From Candidatus Gastranaerophilales bacterium (GTDB lineage: Bacteria > Cyanobacteriota > Vampirovibrionia > Gastranaerophilales > Gastranaerophilaceae), in NCBI GenBank assembly GCA_944324905.1, contig CALUYB010000003.1:1-64000 (forward strand): 64,000 bases of DNA, given 5' to 3'. The notes beneath the pieces were generated by a model, which saw only the letters and a program-made list of their open reading frames with translations, searched no databases and was not told the origin of the DNA. Shown here piece by piece: positions 53,970 through 62,733 of this stretch (positions within the stretch are counted from its first letter, which is position 1; every line of letters begins with the position of its first letter). Made by a program: the position numbers and the translations under genes.

Positions 53970-56798
53970 ATGAGTTTAGTTAATATTCTTTTAAAAATTT
54001 TTAAAGATCCAAATGAGCGCAAGATTAATAGAATCATGCCAATTGTCGAGCATATAAACGCTCTTGAGGAGGAATTTTCTAAACTTACTGACGATGAACT
54101 GAAAGCTAAAACTGCTGAATTTAAAGAAATTTTATCCAAGCGTGAAACTTCAAGTGATTTTAAAAAAGATAGAGAACTGGAAAAAGCTGCACTGGATTCA
54201 ATTTTACCTGAAGCTTTTGCAACTGTTCGTGAAGCAGGAAAAAGAGTTTTAAATATGCGCCACTTTGATGTGCAGTTAATTGGCGGTATATTTTTGCATA
54301 ACGGTCATATTGCACAAATGAGAACAGGTGAAGGTAAAACCCTTGTTGCAACTTTGCCTGCTTATTTAAATGCGCTTACTGGTAAGGGTGTACATATAAT
54401 TACGGTTAACGATTACCTTGCAAAACGTGATAGGGACTGGATGGGCAAAATCTATGAATTTTTGGGTTTGTCTGTCGGTGTTATACTTTCGCAAGGCTCC
54501 GGGCACAATGATTTTGAGTCTAAAAAAGCTGCTTATGCATGTGATATAACCTATGGTACAAATAATGAGTTTGGTTTTGATTATTTGCGTGACAATATGT
54601 CATCTTCTCTTGACGCGCTTGTTCAAAGACCATATAACTATGCAATTATTGATGAAGTTGACAGTATTTTAATTGATGAGGCAAGAACACCCTTGATTAT
54701 TTCGGGTCGACTTGAAAAATCGGCTCAAACATACAAATTAATGGCACAAATTGCGCCACAATTGAATAAAGTTGAACATTATGAAGTAGATGAGAAAAAT
54801 AAAAATATTATTCTAACTGAAGATGGTATAGATAAGGCATGTGAGCTTTTAGGTGTAACTGATTTGTTTGATATGCAAACTCAATACGCCCACCATCTTT
54901 TGCAAGCACTGAAAGCTAAAGAGCTTTTTATTAAAGACACTGATTACGTTGTTAAAAATAACGAAGTAATGATAGTGGATGAGTTTACAGGTCGTATTAT
55001 GGAAGGCAGACGCTGGAGTGAAGGCTTGCACCAAGCAATTGAGGCAAAAGAAGGTGTACCTATTCAAGATGAAACACAAACGCTTGCAAGCATTACTTTC
55101 CAAAACTTATTCAGACTTTATCCTAAGCTTTCAGGCATGACAGGTACTGCAATGACCGAAGAAGCCGAGTTTGGCAAGATTTATAATCTTCCCTGTACAG
55201 AAATACCAACAAATAAACCCGATATTAGAATAAATTATCCTGATGTTATATACAAAACAAAGGAAATGAAATATCAAAAAGTTGCCGATGAAATAGAAAA
55301 AATGGCAAAAATGGGCAGACCTACTCTTGTTGGTACTATAAGTATTGAAAAATCAGAGTATTTATCTGCAATTTTGAAAAAACGTGGTATTAAACATAAC
55401 GTATTAAATGCTAAGGCTCATGAGCGTGAGGCATATATCATTGCTCAGGCAGGCAGAGTAAATGCCGTTACAATTGCAACGAATATGGCAGGTCGCGGTA
55501 CAGATATTTTGCTTGGCGGTAATCCTGAGTATCTTGCAAAAGAAGAATTGGATAAAATGGGTGTAACTGTTGATTCGCCTGATTATGAAGCCCAAAAAGA
55601 GGCTGCGCTTGCAAGAGCAAGAAAAATAACCGAAGAAGAACACGCTAAAGTAGTATCGTTGGGTGGTTTACATGTTATAGGTACAGAGCGACACGAATCA
55701 CGACGTATTGATAACCAATTAAGAGGTCGTGCAGCCCGTCAGGGGGACCCAGGGTCTACTAAATTTTTCTTGTCATTAGAAGATGATTTAATGAGGATTT
55801 TTGGCGGAGATAAAATATCTGCTCTTATGAATATGCTTAATATTGAAGAAGATATGGCGATTGAAAACCCGCTTATTACCCGTCAAATCGAGTCAGCTCA
55901 AAAGAAAGTGGAAACTTATCACTTTGATATAAGAAAAAGTGTTCTTGAATACGATGATGTTATTAATATTCAAAGAGAGAAATTTTATATTCAAAGGCGC
56001 AAGGTTCTTGCCTCAAAGAGCTTAAAATCTGATATCGATTATATGATTAACCTTGAAGTGGATAAAATTTTAAAGCAGTACATATCACCTGATATGCCGC
56101 CTGCCGAGTATGTTAAAGATGATATTAAAATGCTGACAAATGAAATTCATTCAGTATTCCCTCAATTGAGCGATGTTGCAGTTGAAGATTTAATGGAAAA
56201 AAGATACCAAGATATGTCTGATTATCTTAAAAACCTTGTTAATCAAGCATATAAAACCATGGAAGAAACATCTGTTGAAGGCTTTAACGATGTTATGACG
56301 CGTTACGGTTCGCCTGATACACCAAGACAAGAGGCATTTTCTGATAATAATGTTATGAGAACGCTTGAACGTGATATTCTTTTACAGGTTATTGATTCAA
56401 AATGGATTGACCATTTAAATAATATTGACGCACTTAAAGATTCTATAGGACTTGTAGCATACGGGCAAAAAGATCCTCTTATTGAGTATAAAAAAGAAGC
56501 GTTTAATTTGTTTAACGCCATGATGTCAGATATTCAGTCAGAAACAGTAAGGCATTTGTTTAGAGCTCGTTTTGGCATACAAATAATTGATGAAAATCAA
56601 AATGCGCTTGAGAATATTCCGTTTATGGATGAAGATTTTGAACGTGAAACTGAACTTACTCGCGCGCTTAAAAATTCAACTCCAAATTATGTGGATGAGC
56701 AGCCGCAGGAAGATATGCCCAAAGTCGGCAGAAACGACCTTTGCCCCTGTGGTAGCGGTCTAAAATACAAAAAATGCTGCGGTAAAGGCAAGGTGTAA
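53970..56798 (+). CDS. secA: Preprotein translocase ATPase SecA
   Basis: Motor of the Sec pathway (942 aa). Walker A is M-R-T-G120-E-G-K-T124, Walker B near I-I-D-E-V-D-S-I-L-I-D-E-A-R-T-P, and V-D-E-F-T-G-R-I-M-E-G-R-R near 335. A-T-N-M-A-G-R-G-T-D-I-L near 510 and G-R-A-A-R-Q-G-D-P-G near 595 are the second ATPase lobe. The C-terminus ends with the zinc-binding C-P-C-G-S-G-x-x-x-K-x-C-C SEC-C motif. A strong terminator follows the gene. Confidence 0.98.
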   Translation: MSLVNILLKIFKDPNERKINRIMPIVEHINALEEEFSKLTDDELKAKTAEFKEILSKRETSSDFKKDRELEKAALDSILPEAFATVREAGKRVLNMRHFDVQLIGGIFLHNGHIAQMRTGEGKTLVATLPAYLNALTGKGVHIITVNDYLAKRDRDWMGKIYEFLGLSVGVILSQGSGHNDFESKKAAYACDITYGTNNEFGFDYLRDNMSSSLDALVQRPYNYAIIDEVDSILIDEARTPLIISGRLEKSAQTYKLMAQIAPQLNKVEHYEVDEKNKNIILTEDGIDKACELLGVTDLFDMQTQYAHHLLQALKAKELFIKDTDYVVKNNEVMIVDEFTGRIMEGRRWSEGLHQAIEAKEGVPIQDETQTLASITFQNLFRLYPKLSGMTGTAMTEEAEFGKIYNLPCTEIPTNKPDIRINYPDVIYKTKEMKYQKVADEIEKMAKMGRPTLVGTISIEKSEYLSAILKKRGIKHNVLNAKAHEREAYIIAQAGRVNAVTIATNMAGRGTDILLGGNPEYLAKEELDKMGVTVDSPDYEAQKEAALARARKITEEEHAKVVSLGGLHVIGTERHESRRIDNQLRGRAARQGDPGSTKFFLSLEDDLMRIFGGDKISALMNMLNIEEDMAIENPLITRQIESAQKKVETYHFDIRKSVLEYDDVINIQREKFYIQRRKVLASKSLKSDIDYMINLEVDKILKQYISPDMPPAEYVKDDIKMLTNEIHSVFPQLSDVAVEDLMEKRYQDMSDYLKNLVNQAYKTMEETSVEGFNDVMTRYGSPDTPRQEAFSDNNVMRTLERDILLQVIDSKWIDHLNNIDALKDSIGLVAYGQKDPLIEYKKEAFNLFNAMMSDIQSETVRHLFRARFGIQIIDENQNALENIPFMDEDFERETELTRALKNSTPNYVDEQPQEDMPKVGRNDLCPCGSGLKYKKCCGKGKV

Positions 56799-56818
56799 AT
56801 AATTAAAAATTATTATAA

Positions 56819-56848
56819 AAAAAGAGCCTGTGCGCTAGGCTCTTTTTT
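56819..56848. terminator. Bidirectional terminator after secA
   Basis: AAAGAGCCT (56821-56829) pairs with AGGCTCTTT (56837-56845), with an A-run before and a T-run after. It separates convergent secA and the radical-SAM gene. Confidence 0.9.
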
Positions 56849-56860
56849 GTTTTTCGTATC

Positions 56861-57778
56861 TTAAAAGGCGCACTCCAGATTATATTTACACCCTTGTTTT
56901 GTCTTTCTTTTTTCAAAGATTTCATCAATTAAATTTAGTGTTTCAAATTTGTTATTTACCCATTTCGGCGCAATAAGCGTTTTTGAATATCCGCTGCCTG
57001 CCAACCTGTGAACAGTTGTTTTGGGTGGCAAAAGCTCTAAAAAATCGCAAGCAAGTTCGCAATATTCCTGCATGGTAAGTAATTTAAAGGGTTTTTCTTT
57101 ATATATTTTTGCAAGAGGTGCGTCTTCAAGTACTGTCAGCATGTGAAGCTTTATGCCATCTATTTTAAGTGCAGCAAGCCTTTTGGCGCTTTCTAGTGTC
57201 ATTTCTCTTGTTTCACCATTGAGTCCTAAAACCATATGAACACAAACATTTATATTTCTTTCTTTTGCGAGCTTATATGCCCTCAAGAAACATTCGTAGT
57301 CGTGCCCGCGGTTAATATTTTTAAGTATTTCATTGTGCGTACTTTGTAAGCCCAATTCTAGCCATGGGTTTTTGTATGTGGATATTAAATCCAGCTTTTC
57401 TTCATCTATGCAGTCGGGGCGTGTCCCTATTGAAATTCCAAGAATTCTGTCATCACAAAAAGCTGCATCATAAATTTTTTTTAATTCATTAACAGGTGCG
57501 TAAGTATTTGTAAAAGCTTGAAAATAAGCAAGAAACTTTTGTGCGCCAAAGCGTTCGCCAAGTGCTTTAATTCCTGTTTTAACTTGATTTTGTATGTCAA
57601 GTTCGCTAGAGTGGGCTTTTGAAAAGCTTCCTGACTCATCGCAAAAAATACAGCCACCTTTTGATATTGTCCCGTCACGATTTGGGCAGGAGAAACCGGC
57701 GTCAATGGTTATTTTATAAACCTTTTGACCAAATTGTTCTTTTAAATAATCACTAAAAGTATTGTAAGCTTTTTGCAT
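56861..57778 (-). CDS. Radical-SAM protein of the YhcC/TIGR01212 type
   Basis: Radical-SAM enzyme (305 aa). The cluster-binding cysteines are in C-P-N-R-D-G-T-x-x-x-G-G-C-I-F-C (near 29-44), an unusual C-x9-C-x2-C-like spacing typical of this family. D-E-S-G-S-F and I-G-T-R-P-D-C-I near 135 and W-L-E-L-G-L-Q near 158 are family blocks. Some members have been linked to tRNA thiolation or related chemistry, but the reaction is not firmly known to me. Confidence 0.88.
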   Translation of the reverse strand: MQKAYNTFSDYLKEQFGQKVYKITIDAGFSCPNRDGTISKGGCIFCDESGSFSKAHSSELDIQNQVKTGIKALGERFGAQKFLAYFQAFTNTYAPVNELKKIYDAAFCDDRILGISIGTRPDCIDEEKLDLISTYKNPWLELGLQSTHNEILKNINRGHDYECFLRAYKLAKERNINVCVHMVLGLNGETREMTLESAKRLAALKIDGIKLHMLTVLEDAPLAKIYKEKPFKLLTMQEYCELACDFLELLPPKTTVHRLAGSGYSKTLIAPKWVNNKFETLNLIDEIFEKRKTKQGCKYNLECAF

Positions 57779-57843
57779 TTTATTTATCCATCTTATAAAA
57801 TTTTATAATCTTACACCTTTTTTGGCAAATTAGTTAAAAAATG

Positions 57844-57852
57844 TGATATAAT
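57844..57852 (+). promoter_or_regulatory. Extended -10 of surE-thiS
   Basis: TGA before a perfect TATAAT (57844-57852) places transcription start near 57859, leaving a 27-nt leader with an AGGTGG SD before the ATG at 57886. Confidence 0.55.
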
Positions 57853-57885
57853 TATTTTTATCAGCAGTTTATTCTAGGTGGATTT

Positions 57886-58698
57886 ATGAGAATTTTAATT
57901 TCAAATGATGATGGTATAGCAGCAACAGGTATAAAGGCTTTAATAACAAGATTATCTAAAGAGCATGACGTATATGTAGTTGCTCCTGATAGAGAAAGAA
58001 GTGCGGCAGGACATTCTCTAACCTTGCATACACCCTTAAGGGTTGAAGAACTTGAGCCTCAGTACGGTGCAAAAAGGGTTTGGGTTACTTCAGGAACTCC
58101 GGGGGACTGCATAAAGCTTGGAATTTGTGCTGTGTTGGAGCAGGGCGAGTTGCCTAATATTGTTATTTCAGGTATTAACCATGGGCCAAACTTAGGTACT
58201 GATATTTTATACTCCGGTACGGTAAGTTGTGCCATGGAAGGTGCTATGCTTGATTATCCCAGTATTGCGGTATCTCTTGCAAGTATGACAAATGAACAGC
58301 TATATTTTGATGTAACTGCTGATTTTGTAGCAAAATTTTTGCCAAAAATTCAAAAAATCAGTTTTCCAAAGAAAACTATTTTAAACATTAACACCCCTGC
58401 GCTTGAGGAAGATGACATTGCAGGTGTTGAAATTACTAAATTGGGTACAAAAATGTTTACGGATAATTATGAAAAGCGTATTGACCCAAGAGGTAAAGTA
58501 TATTATTGGATGGCCGGTGAATTAACTACAAAACATGAAGAAGATGGAACAGACATTAGTGCAGTAAGGGCAAACAGGATTTCTATTACGCCTGTTACTT
58601 TTGAGATGACTCACAAAAGTATTATGGCAGACTTAGAAAAAGAATTTTGTAAAGACGGAATTTGTGATTGGTACGGTTATGGCTCAAATAACTCTTAA
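57886..58698 (+). CDS. surE: 5'/3'-nucleotidase SurE
   Basis: Metal-dependent survival nucleotidase (270 aa). I-S-N-D-D-G near residue 4 holds the two Asp that bind the metal. V-A-P-D-R-E-R-S-A-A-G-H-S near 35 and S-G-I-N-H-G-P-N-L-G near 95 complete the site, followed by Y-S-G-T-V. It dephosphorylates nucleoside monophosphates and short polyphosphate. The gene overlaps thiS by 20 bp. Confidence 0.96.
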   Translation: MRILISNDDGIAATGIKALITRLSKEHDVYVVAPDRERSAAGHSLTLHTPLRVEELEPQYGAKRVWVTSGTPGDCIKLGICAVLEQGELPNIVISGINHGPNLGTDILYSGTVSCAMEGAMLDYPSIAVSLASMTNEQLYFDVTADFVAKFLPKIQKISFPKKTILNINTPALEEDDIAGVEITKLGTKMFTDNYEKRIDPRGKVYYWMAGELTTKHEEDGTDISAVRANRISITPVTFEMTHKSIMADLEKEFCKDGICDWYGYGSNNS

Positions 58699-58879
58699 CG
58701 GCGAAAAACGCGAGATTGTAAACAATTCCACTGTAGCAAATTTGCTTAATGGCATGGATTTGCCTAAGTTTTTTGTTGTAGAAAAAAATAAAGAAATTAT
58801 TTATAAAGAAAATTTTGACAGTGTAGTTTTGTTTGATGGTGATGTTCTTGAAATAGCAACTTTTTGCGGTGGCGGCTAA
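58679..58879 (+). CDS. thiS: Sulfur-carrier protein ThiS
   Basis: Ubiquitin-like sulfur carrier (66 aa from the ATG at 58679). The beta-grasp pattern ends in the required C-terminal Gly-Gly (F-C-G-G-G), which is activated by adenylation and thiocarboxylated for thiazole synthesis. L-F-D-G-D-V-L-E-I is the conserved strand before it. It starts inside surE in another frame. No other thi gene lies here, so a MoaD-like role is possible though ThiS length and motif fit better. Confidence 0.85.
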   Translation: MAQITLNGEKREIVNNSTVANLLNGMDLPKFFVVEKNKEIIYKENFDSVVLFDGDVLEIATFCGGG

Positions 58880-58944
58880 TTTTTGCAAAAAAATATTTTT
58901 TTGATTATTATATATGCGTATATTAGTCAAAAAGGTTTTAAGTT

Positions 58945-59973
58945 ATGAAAATTGCTCCAGTTGGCATAAATGCAAGAAATTTAGTTGTTTCAAGTAATTT
59001 CAATTACAAAAAATCAAATTACAATTCTAATAATTCAAATAGCCCTGTTGTTTCTTATTTTGATATTCCTTTTACATCGATTATTAAAAAAGACGGTTTG
59101 TACACAAGGGCAAAAAAAGCTGTTATTTCAGAAATTAAAGCTGAAAAAGAAGTTGAAGATATAAATCAACATGCTTTTTTGCTTATGGGTGATGCTCAAG
59201 CAAAAATTAATGATGTTGTTGATAAAATTCAAAGAGCGCAAAAGTCCGGTTTTCTTGCTTATCATGATGATGACGGTAATCTTGTTAGATCTTTTAAATT
59301 TGGCGGCAAAAAAATAACATCTATGAAAGAATATGAAAATGGCAATAAAATACTTAAAGCAAAAGTTTTTGATGATGGCAGTATAAAAATTCATGACTAT
59401 AAAAGTGGTGAAGTTATTTTTGCTGACTCTGATTATAAACTTACATCTTTTGAAAAAACTTCAAAAGACACTGATGGCGCTAGTGTAACTGAAAAAATAT
59501 TTGCTGATGATTCTCGTATTAAATATACTCATATAAAAAAACAACTGGATAAGCCTGCTGTTGAAAATTCATTTGTATACTTTAACAGTCATAATGATAA
59601 TAAGACAAATTTAATATTTTATAAAAACATCGTTGGAAAACAAGAATTTAAGCCTAAAAATTGCGAGTACGTTATTAGCTTTCAAAGGGATAGAAATGCA
59701 AGTTCACCTTTTTCAGCGATTTTATATTTAAAAGATTTAAAACTTAGTTCAACGGGTAAAAATTACAGCGCAAAAAGTGGTTTATTTTATACATTTGACG
59801 GTGTGGTACAAAATTCTAAAGACATATGTCCAGGGGTAATTTCAAATGAACCTGTAACTTACAATGAGAATATTAAATTACCCCAAAACTTTGATTTTGT
59901 AAGGGGTGCAAACATAGAAAGCGAAATTGTTATGATGTATCGTAACGGCAATTTTAATAAATTACCCTTCTAG
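58945..59973 (+). CDS. Unknown protein with lineage-type N-terminus and repeated beta segments
   Basis: An unrecognised 342-aa protein. It starts M-K-I-A-P-V-G-I-N, and the next 35 residues are Ser/Asn-rich, then hydrophobic (D-I-P-F-T-S). A helical part (about 50-100) leads to repeated D-D-G/D-G-S-type beta-hairpin segments (about 95-180: D-D-G-N-L-V, F-D-D-G-S-I-K, G-E-V-I-F-A-D), resembling toxin-style or MORN-like beta repeats. The last 140 residues are beta-rich. There is no signal peptide, catalytic motif or membrane helix. The gene stands alone between thiS and purH. Confidence 0.7.
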   Translation: MKIAPVGINARNLVVSSNFNYKKSNYNSNNSNSPVVSYFDIPFTSIIKKDGLYTRAKKAVISEIKAEKEVEDINQHAFLLMGDAQAKINDVVDKIQRAQKSGFLAYHDDDGNLVRSFKFGGKKITSMKEYENGNKILKAKVFDDGSIKIHDYKSGEVIFADSDYKLTSFEKTSKDTDGASVTEKIFADDSRIKYTHIKKQLDKPAVENSFVYFNSHNDNKTNLIFYKNIVGKQEFKPKNCEYVISFQRDRNASSPFSAILYLKDLKLSSTGKNYSAKSGLFYTFDGVVQNSKDICPGVISNEPVTYNENIKLPQNFDFVRGANIESEIVMMYRNGNFNKLPF

Positions 59974-59975
59974 TT

Positions 59976-60005
59976 TTGCTGAAATAAATAAATGCTTGTG
60001 ATAAA
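59976..60005 (+). promoter_or_regulatory. Candidate promoter of purH
   Basis: TTGCTG (59976-59981), an 18-bp spacer and GATAAA (60000-60005) preceded by TGT. The purH ATG follows 30 bp later with a GAGGA SD. Confidence 0.45.
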
Positions 60006-60034
60006 ATTCTTGCGTAGACTCGAGTGAGGATTTT

Positions 60035-61540
60035 ATGAAAAAAAGAGCATATATAAGCGTATTTGACAAAACCGGAATTGTTGAACTGGCAAAAAGACTT
60101 ATTAATTGTGGCTGGGAAATTGTTTCAACAGGTAATACTTGTAAAATTTTAAATGATAATGGTATAAAAGCGCTTGAAAGCTCCACAATTACTGGTTTTA
60201 GTGAACTTTTAGGCGGTAAAGTAAAATCTTTACATCCAAAAATTTTTGCTCCGATTCTTGCAAATCAAGACGAAATAAAAACACTTGAGGATAAACCTTT
60301 TTCTCTGGTTATTGTTAATTTATACCCATTTGAAGAATATAAAGGTGTAAATGCTGATATTGATACTCTGATGAAAAACGTTGATATTGGCGGTGTTGCG
60401 CTTCTTCGTGCAGCTGCAAAAAATTATAAGAATGTAACAGTTGTATGTGATAGTTGTGATTATAATTTGGATTTTGATAACATAGACGAAATTACAAGAC
60501 AAAAACTTGCACTCAAGGTATTTGAAAAAACTTCAAAATATGATTTTACTATATTTGATGAATTGTCTTATAATTTTGGACTTGATAAAGATGAAGCATT
60601 GAAGTCATCTGTTGCATTTTATTTAGATAAAATTTCAGACCTAAGATATGGTGAAAATCCCCATCAAAAGGCTGCATTATACTCTTATGATAAACAGCTT
60701 GATTATGAAATTTTAAACGGTAAAGAAATGTCGTACAACAATATGTTGGATGCAACTGCAGCACTTGGTATTGCGGCAGAGTTTTTCGATGTAAACTGTT
60801 GCGCAATTATAAAACACACTAACCCTTGCGGAGTTGCTCTGGGTAAAAGCATTGAAGACGCTTGGAAAAAAGCTTTAGATTGCGACCCCCTAAGTGCTTT
60901 CGGCGGAATAGTTGCCTTTACAAAAGAAGTAGACGATACTGTTGCTAAACATTTAACATCTATGTTTTTAGAAATTGTCATTGCGCCGTCATATTCGCAA
61001 AGTGCGCTTGATATCTTGAAAACAAAGAAAAATTTGAGGGTTATAAAAATTAATACGCCATATGATAAATTTTCAAACTTTGTACCACAAGAGGTTAAAT
61101 TTACGCCTTTTGGAGCGCTTGTTCAGGAAAAAGACACACAAGAACTTGATCCTGACAAATTTAAAATTGTCACAAAACAAAAGCCTACTCAAGAACAAAT
61201 CGAGGATATGGTTTTTGCTTTTAAGGTTGCAAAACATGTTAAATCTAACGGTATTGTTGTTGCAAAAGACTTGAGAACTCTCGGTATTTGTGGCGGTCAA
61301 ACAAGCAGGGTAGGTGCTGTTGAGATTGCTATTAATAGAGTTTGTGATTCTCCAAAAGATGCAGTACTTGCAAGTGATGGTTTTTTCCCTGCAATAGACA
61401 ATATTCACATAGCCGCGCAAAATAGAATTGCGGCCATTATTCAACCTGCAGGCTCAATTAAGGATAAAGAGGTAATTGAAACTGCTGATAAAATGGGTCT
61501 TGTTATGGCAACAACAGGAATTAGACACTTTAGACACTAA
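60035..61540 (+). CDS. purH: Bifunctional AICAR transformylase/IMP cyclohydrolase (PurH)
   Basis: Last two steps of purine synthesis (501 aa, slightly short of the usual 510-530). The N-terminal MGS-like cyclohydrolase domain has S-V-F-D-K-T-G-I and S-T-G-N-T near residue 31, then G-G-K-V-K-S-L-H-P-K-I. R-Y-G-E-N-P-H-Q near 205 starts the AICARFT domain. I-K-H-T-N-P-C-G-V-A near 260 and S-D-G-F-F-P near 445 are catalytic. The C-terminal T-G-I-R-H-F-R-H is the standard end. Confidence 0.97.
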   Translation: MKKRAYISVFDKTGIVELAKRLINCGWEIVSTGNTCKILNDNGIKALESSTITGFSELLGGKVKSLHPKIFAPILANQDEIKTLEDKPFSLVIVNLYPFEEYKGVNADIDTLMKNVDIGGVALLRAAAKNYKNVTVVCDSCDYNLDFDNIDEITRQKLALKVFEKTSKYDFTIFDELSYNFGLDKDEALKSSVAFYLDKISDLRYGENPHQKAALYSYDKQLDYEILNGKEMSYNNMLDATAALGIAAEFFDVNCCAIIKHTNPCGVALGKSIEDAWKKALDCDPLSAFGGIVAFTKEVDDTVAKHLTSMFLEIVIAPSYSQSALDILKTKKNLRVIKINTPYDKFSNFVPQEVKFTPFGALVQEKDTQELDPDKFKIVTKQKPTQEQIEDMVFAFKVAKHVKSNGIVVAKDLRTLGICGGQTSRVGAVEIAINRVCDSPKDAVLASDGFFPAIDNIHIAAQNRIAAIIQPAGSIKDKEVIETADKMGLVMATTGIRHFRH

Positions 61541-61552
61541 TAGGATTTTAAA

Positions 61553-62728
61553 ATGAGAAACGCAGATAAAAAAGCTTTAGTAGGTTTGAGTACAGGGCAT
61601 TTTATGGTGGACTGGTATGCCTCAGTTCTTGTGCCGCTGTATCCTGTAATTACTGCAAAGCTTGGTATTTCGCTTTCTTTCATTAGTACGATAATTGCCT
61701 TTGGACATATGTTGTCTTCTATGTTACAGCCGTTTTTTGGATATATTTCAGATAAATTGCGTCACAGGACTTTTATGTTCTGGGGTCTTATTATGGCATC
61801 TGTATTTATTCCGCTTACTGTTGTTTCACCCAGTGCAAAGCTTTTAACTTTGTTTTTGATTTTAGGTATGTGTGGTAATGCTTTTTATCACCCTCAAGTA
61901 ACTTGCCTTGTAAATACTTTTAGTTATAACAATCCAAAACTTGCAAAATATATGGGTATATTTTTGGGACTGGGTACAATTGGTTATGCAATAGGCCCAA
62001 TTTGTTCCTCAAGTGTGGTGGCTTCATTTGGTGAACATGCGCTTTTAATGTTTTCAATTCCAGGAGTTTTAACTGCAATATTAATTTATTTTGTCGTGCC
62101 AAAAATCCCTTCCGATGCTTTATGTGGAAGCAAAGAAAGTTTTTTTGCTTTAATGAAAGAGATTTTAAGCTCAAAAACTATTTTAGGATTAGTGTTAATT
62201 GCTGTTGTGAAATCAGGGGTTAGTATAAGTTTTGGTACTTATATGCCGTTTTTGCTTGAGAAAAATGGTTTTTCGCTCAATGAAATAGGTTTTATTGTGA
62301 CATTGTTTTTTACAATCAGCGGAATTGCAACCATGATAAGTCCAAAACTTGAAGAAAAAATTGGTGGGGCAAATGTAATCAGGCTTTCTTTCTTTTCAAT
62401 TTTACCGCTTACTCTGCTTACACTTTTTGTGCTTGAAAAAGCGCCATACTTTGCTGCAGCTCTGTTTATTCTGACAGGTTTCTTTATTTTGCTTTCAGTT
62501 TCTGTAACCCTTGTAAGCGCCCAAAAGTTAGTTAATAAAAACAAGGGAGTTATATCTGGTGTTATGCAAGGTTTCAGCTGGGGTTTGGGAGCTCTCTTTT
62601 TAGCTCCAATGGGCTTTGTTGGGCAATACTTTGGTGTGGATAAAATTTTGATTATTATGAGCTCAATTGCTTTTCTTACTGGTATTTTTGGAATAACAAA
62701 GGAATTAAAAAAAGTATTTGAACAATAA
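61553..62728 (+). CDS. MFS transporter (fosmidomycin-resistance type)
   Basis: Major facilitator exporter of about 12 helices (391 aa). The first helix contains L-S-T-G-H-F-M-V-D-W-Y-A-S, and L-Q-P-F-F-G-Y-I-S-D-K-L-R-H-R near 63 is the MFS loop 2-3 motif. F-Y-H-P-Q in helix 4 and the general pattern resemble the Fsr group. The substrate is unknown. The ATG follows the purH stop by 12 bp, so the two may be co-transcribed. Confidence 0.82.
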   Translation: MRNADKKALVGLSTGHFMVDWYASVLVPLYPVITAKLGISLSFISTIIAFGHMLSSMLQPFFGYISDKLRHRTFMFWGLIMASVFIPLTVVSPSAKLLTLFLILGMCGNAFYHPQVTCLVNTFSYNNPKLAKYMGIFLGLGTIGYAIGPICSSSVVASFGEHALLMFSIPGVLTAILIYFVVPKIPSDALCGSKESFFALMKEILSSKTILGLVLIAVVKSGVSISFGTYMPFLLEKNGFSLNEIGFIVTLFFTISGIATMISPKLEEKIGGANVIRLSFFSILPLTLLTLFVLEKAPYFAAALFILTGFFILLSVSVTLVSAQKLVNKNKGVISGVMQGFSWGLGALFLAPMGFVGQYFGVDKILIIMSSIAFLTGIFGITKELKKVFEQ

Positions 62729-62733
62729 TTTAG

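Noticed and set aside
61073-61444. Minus-strand open frame inside purH
   Set aside because: It lies wholly within a well conserved gene and encodes no recognisable protein.
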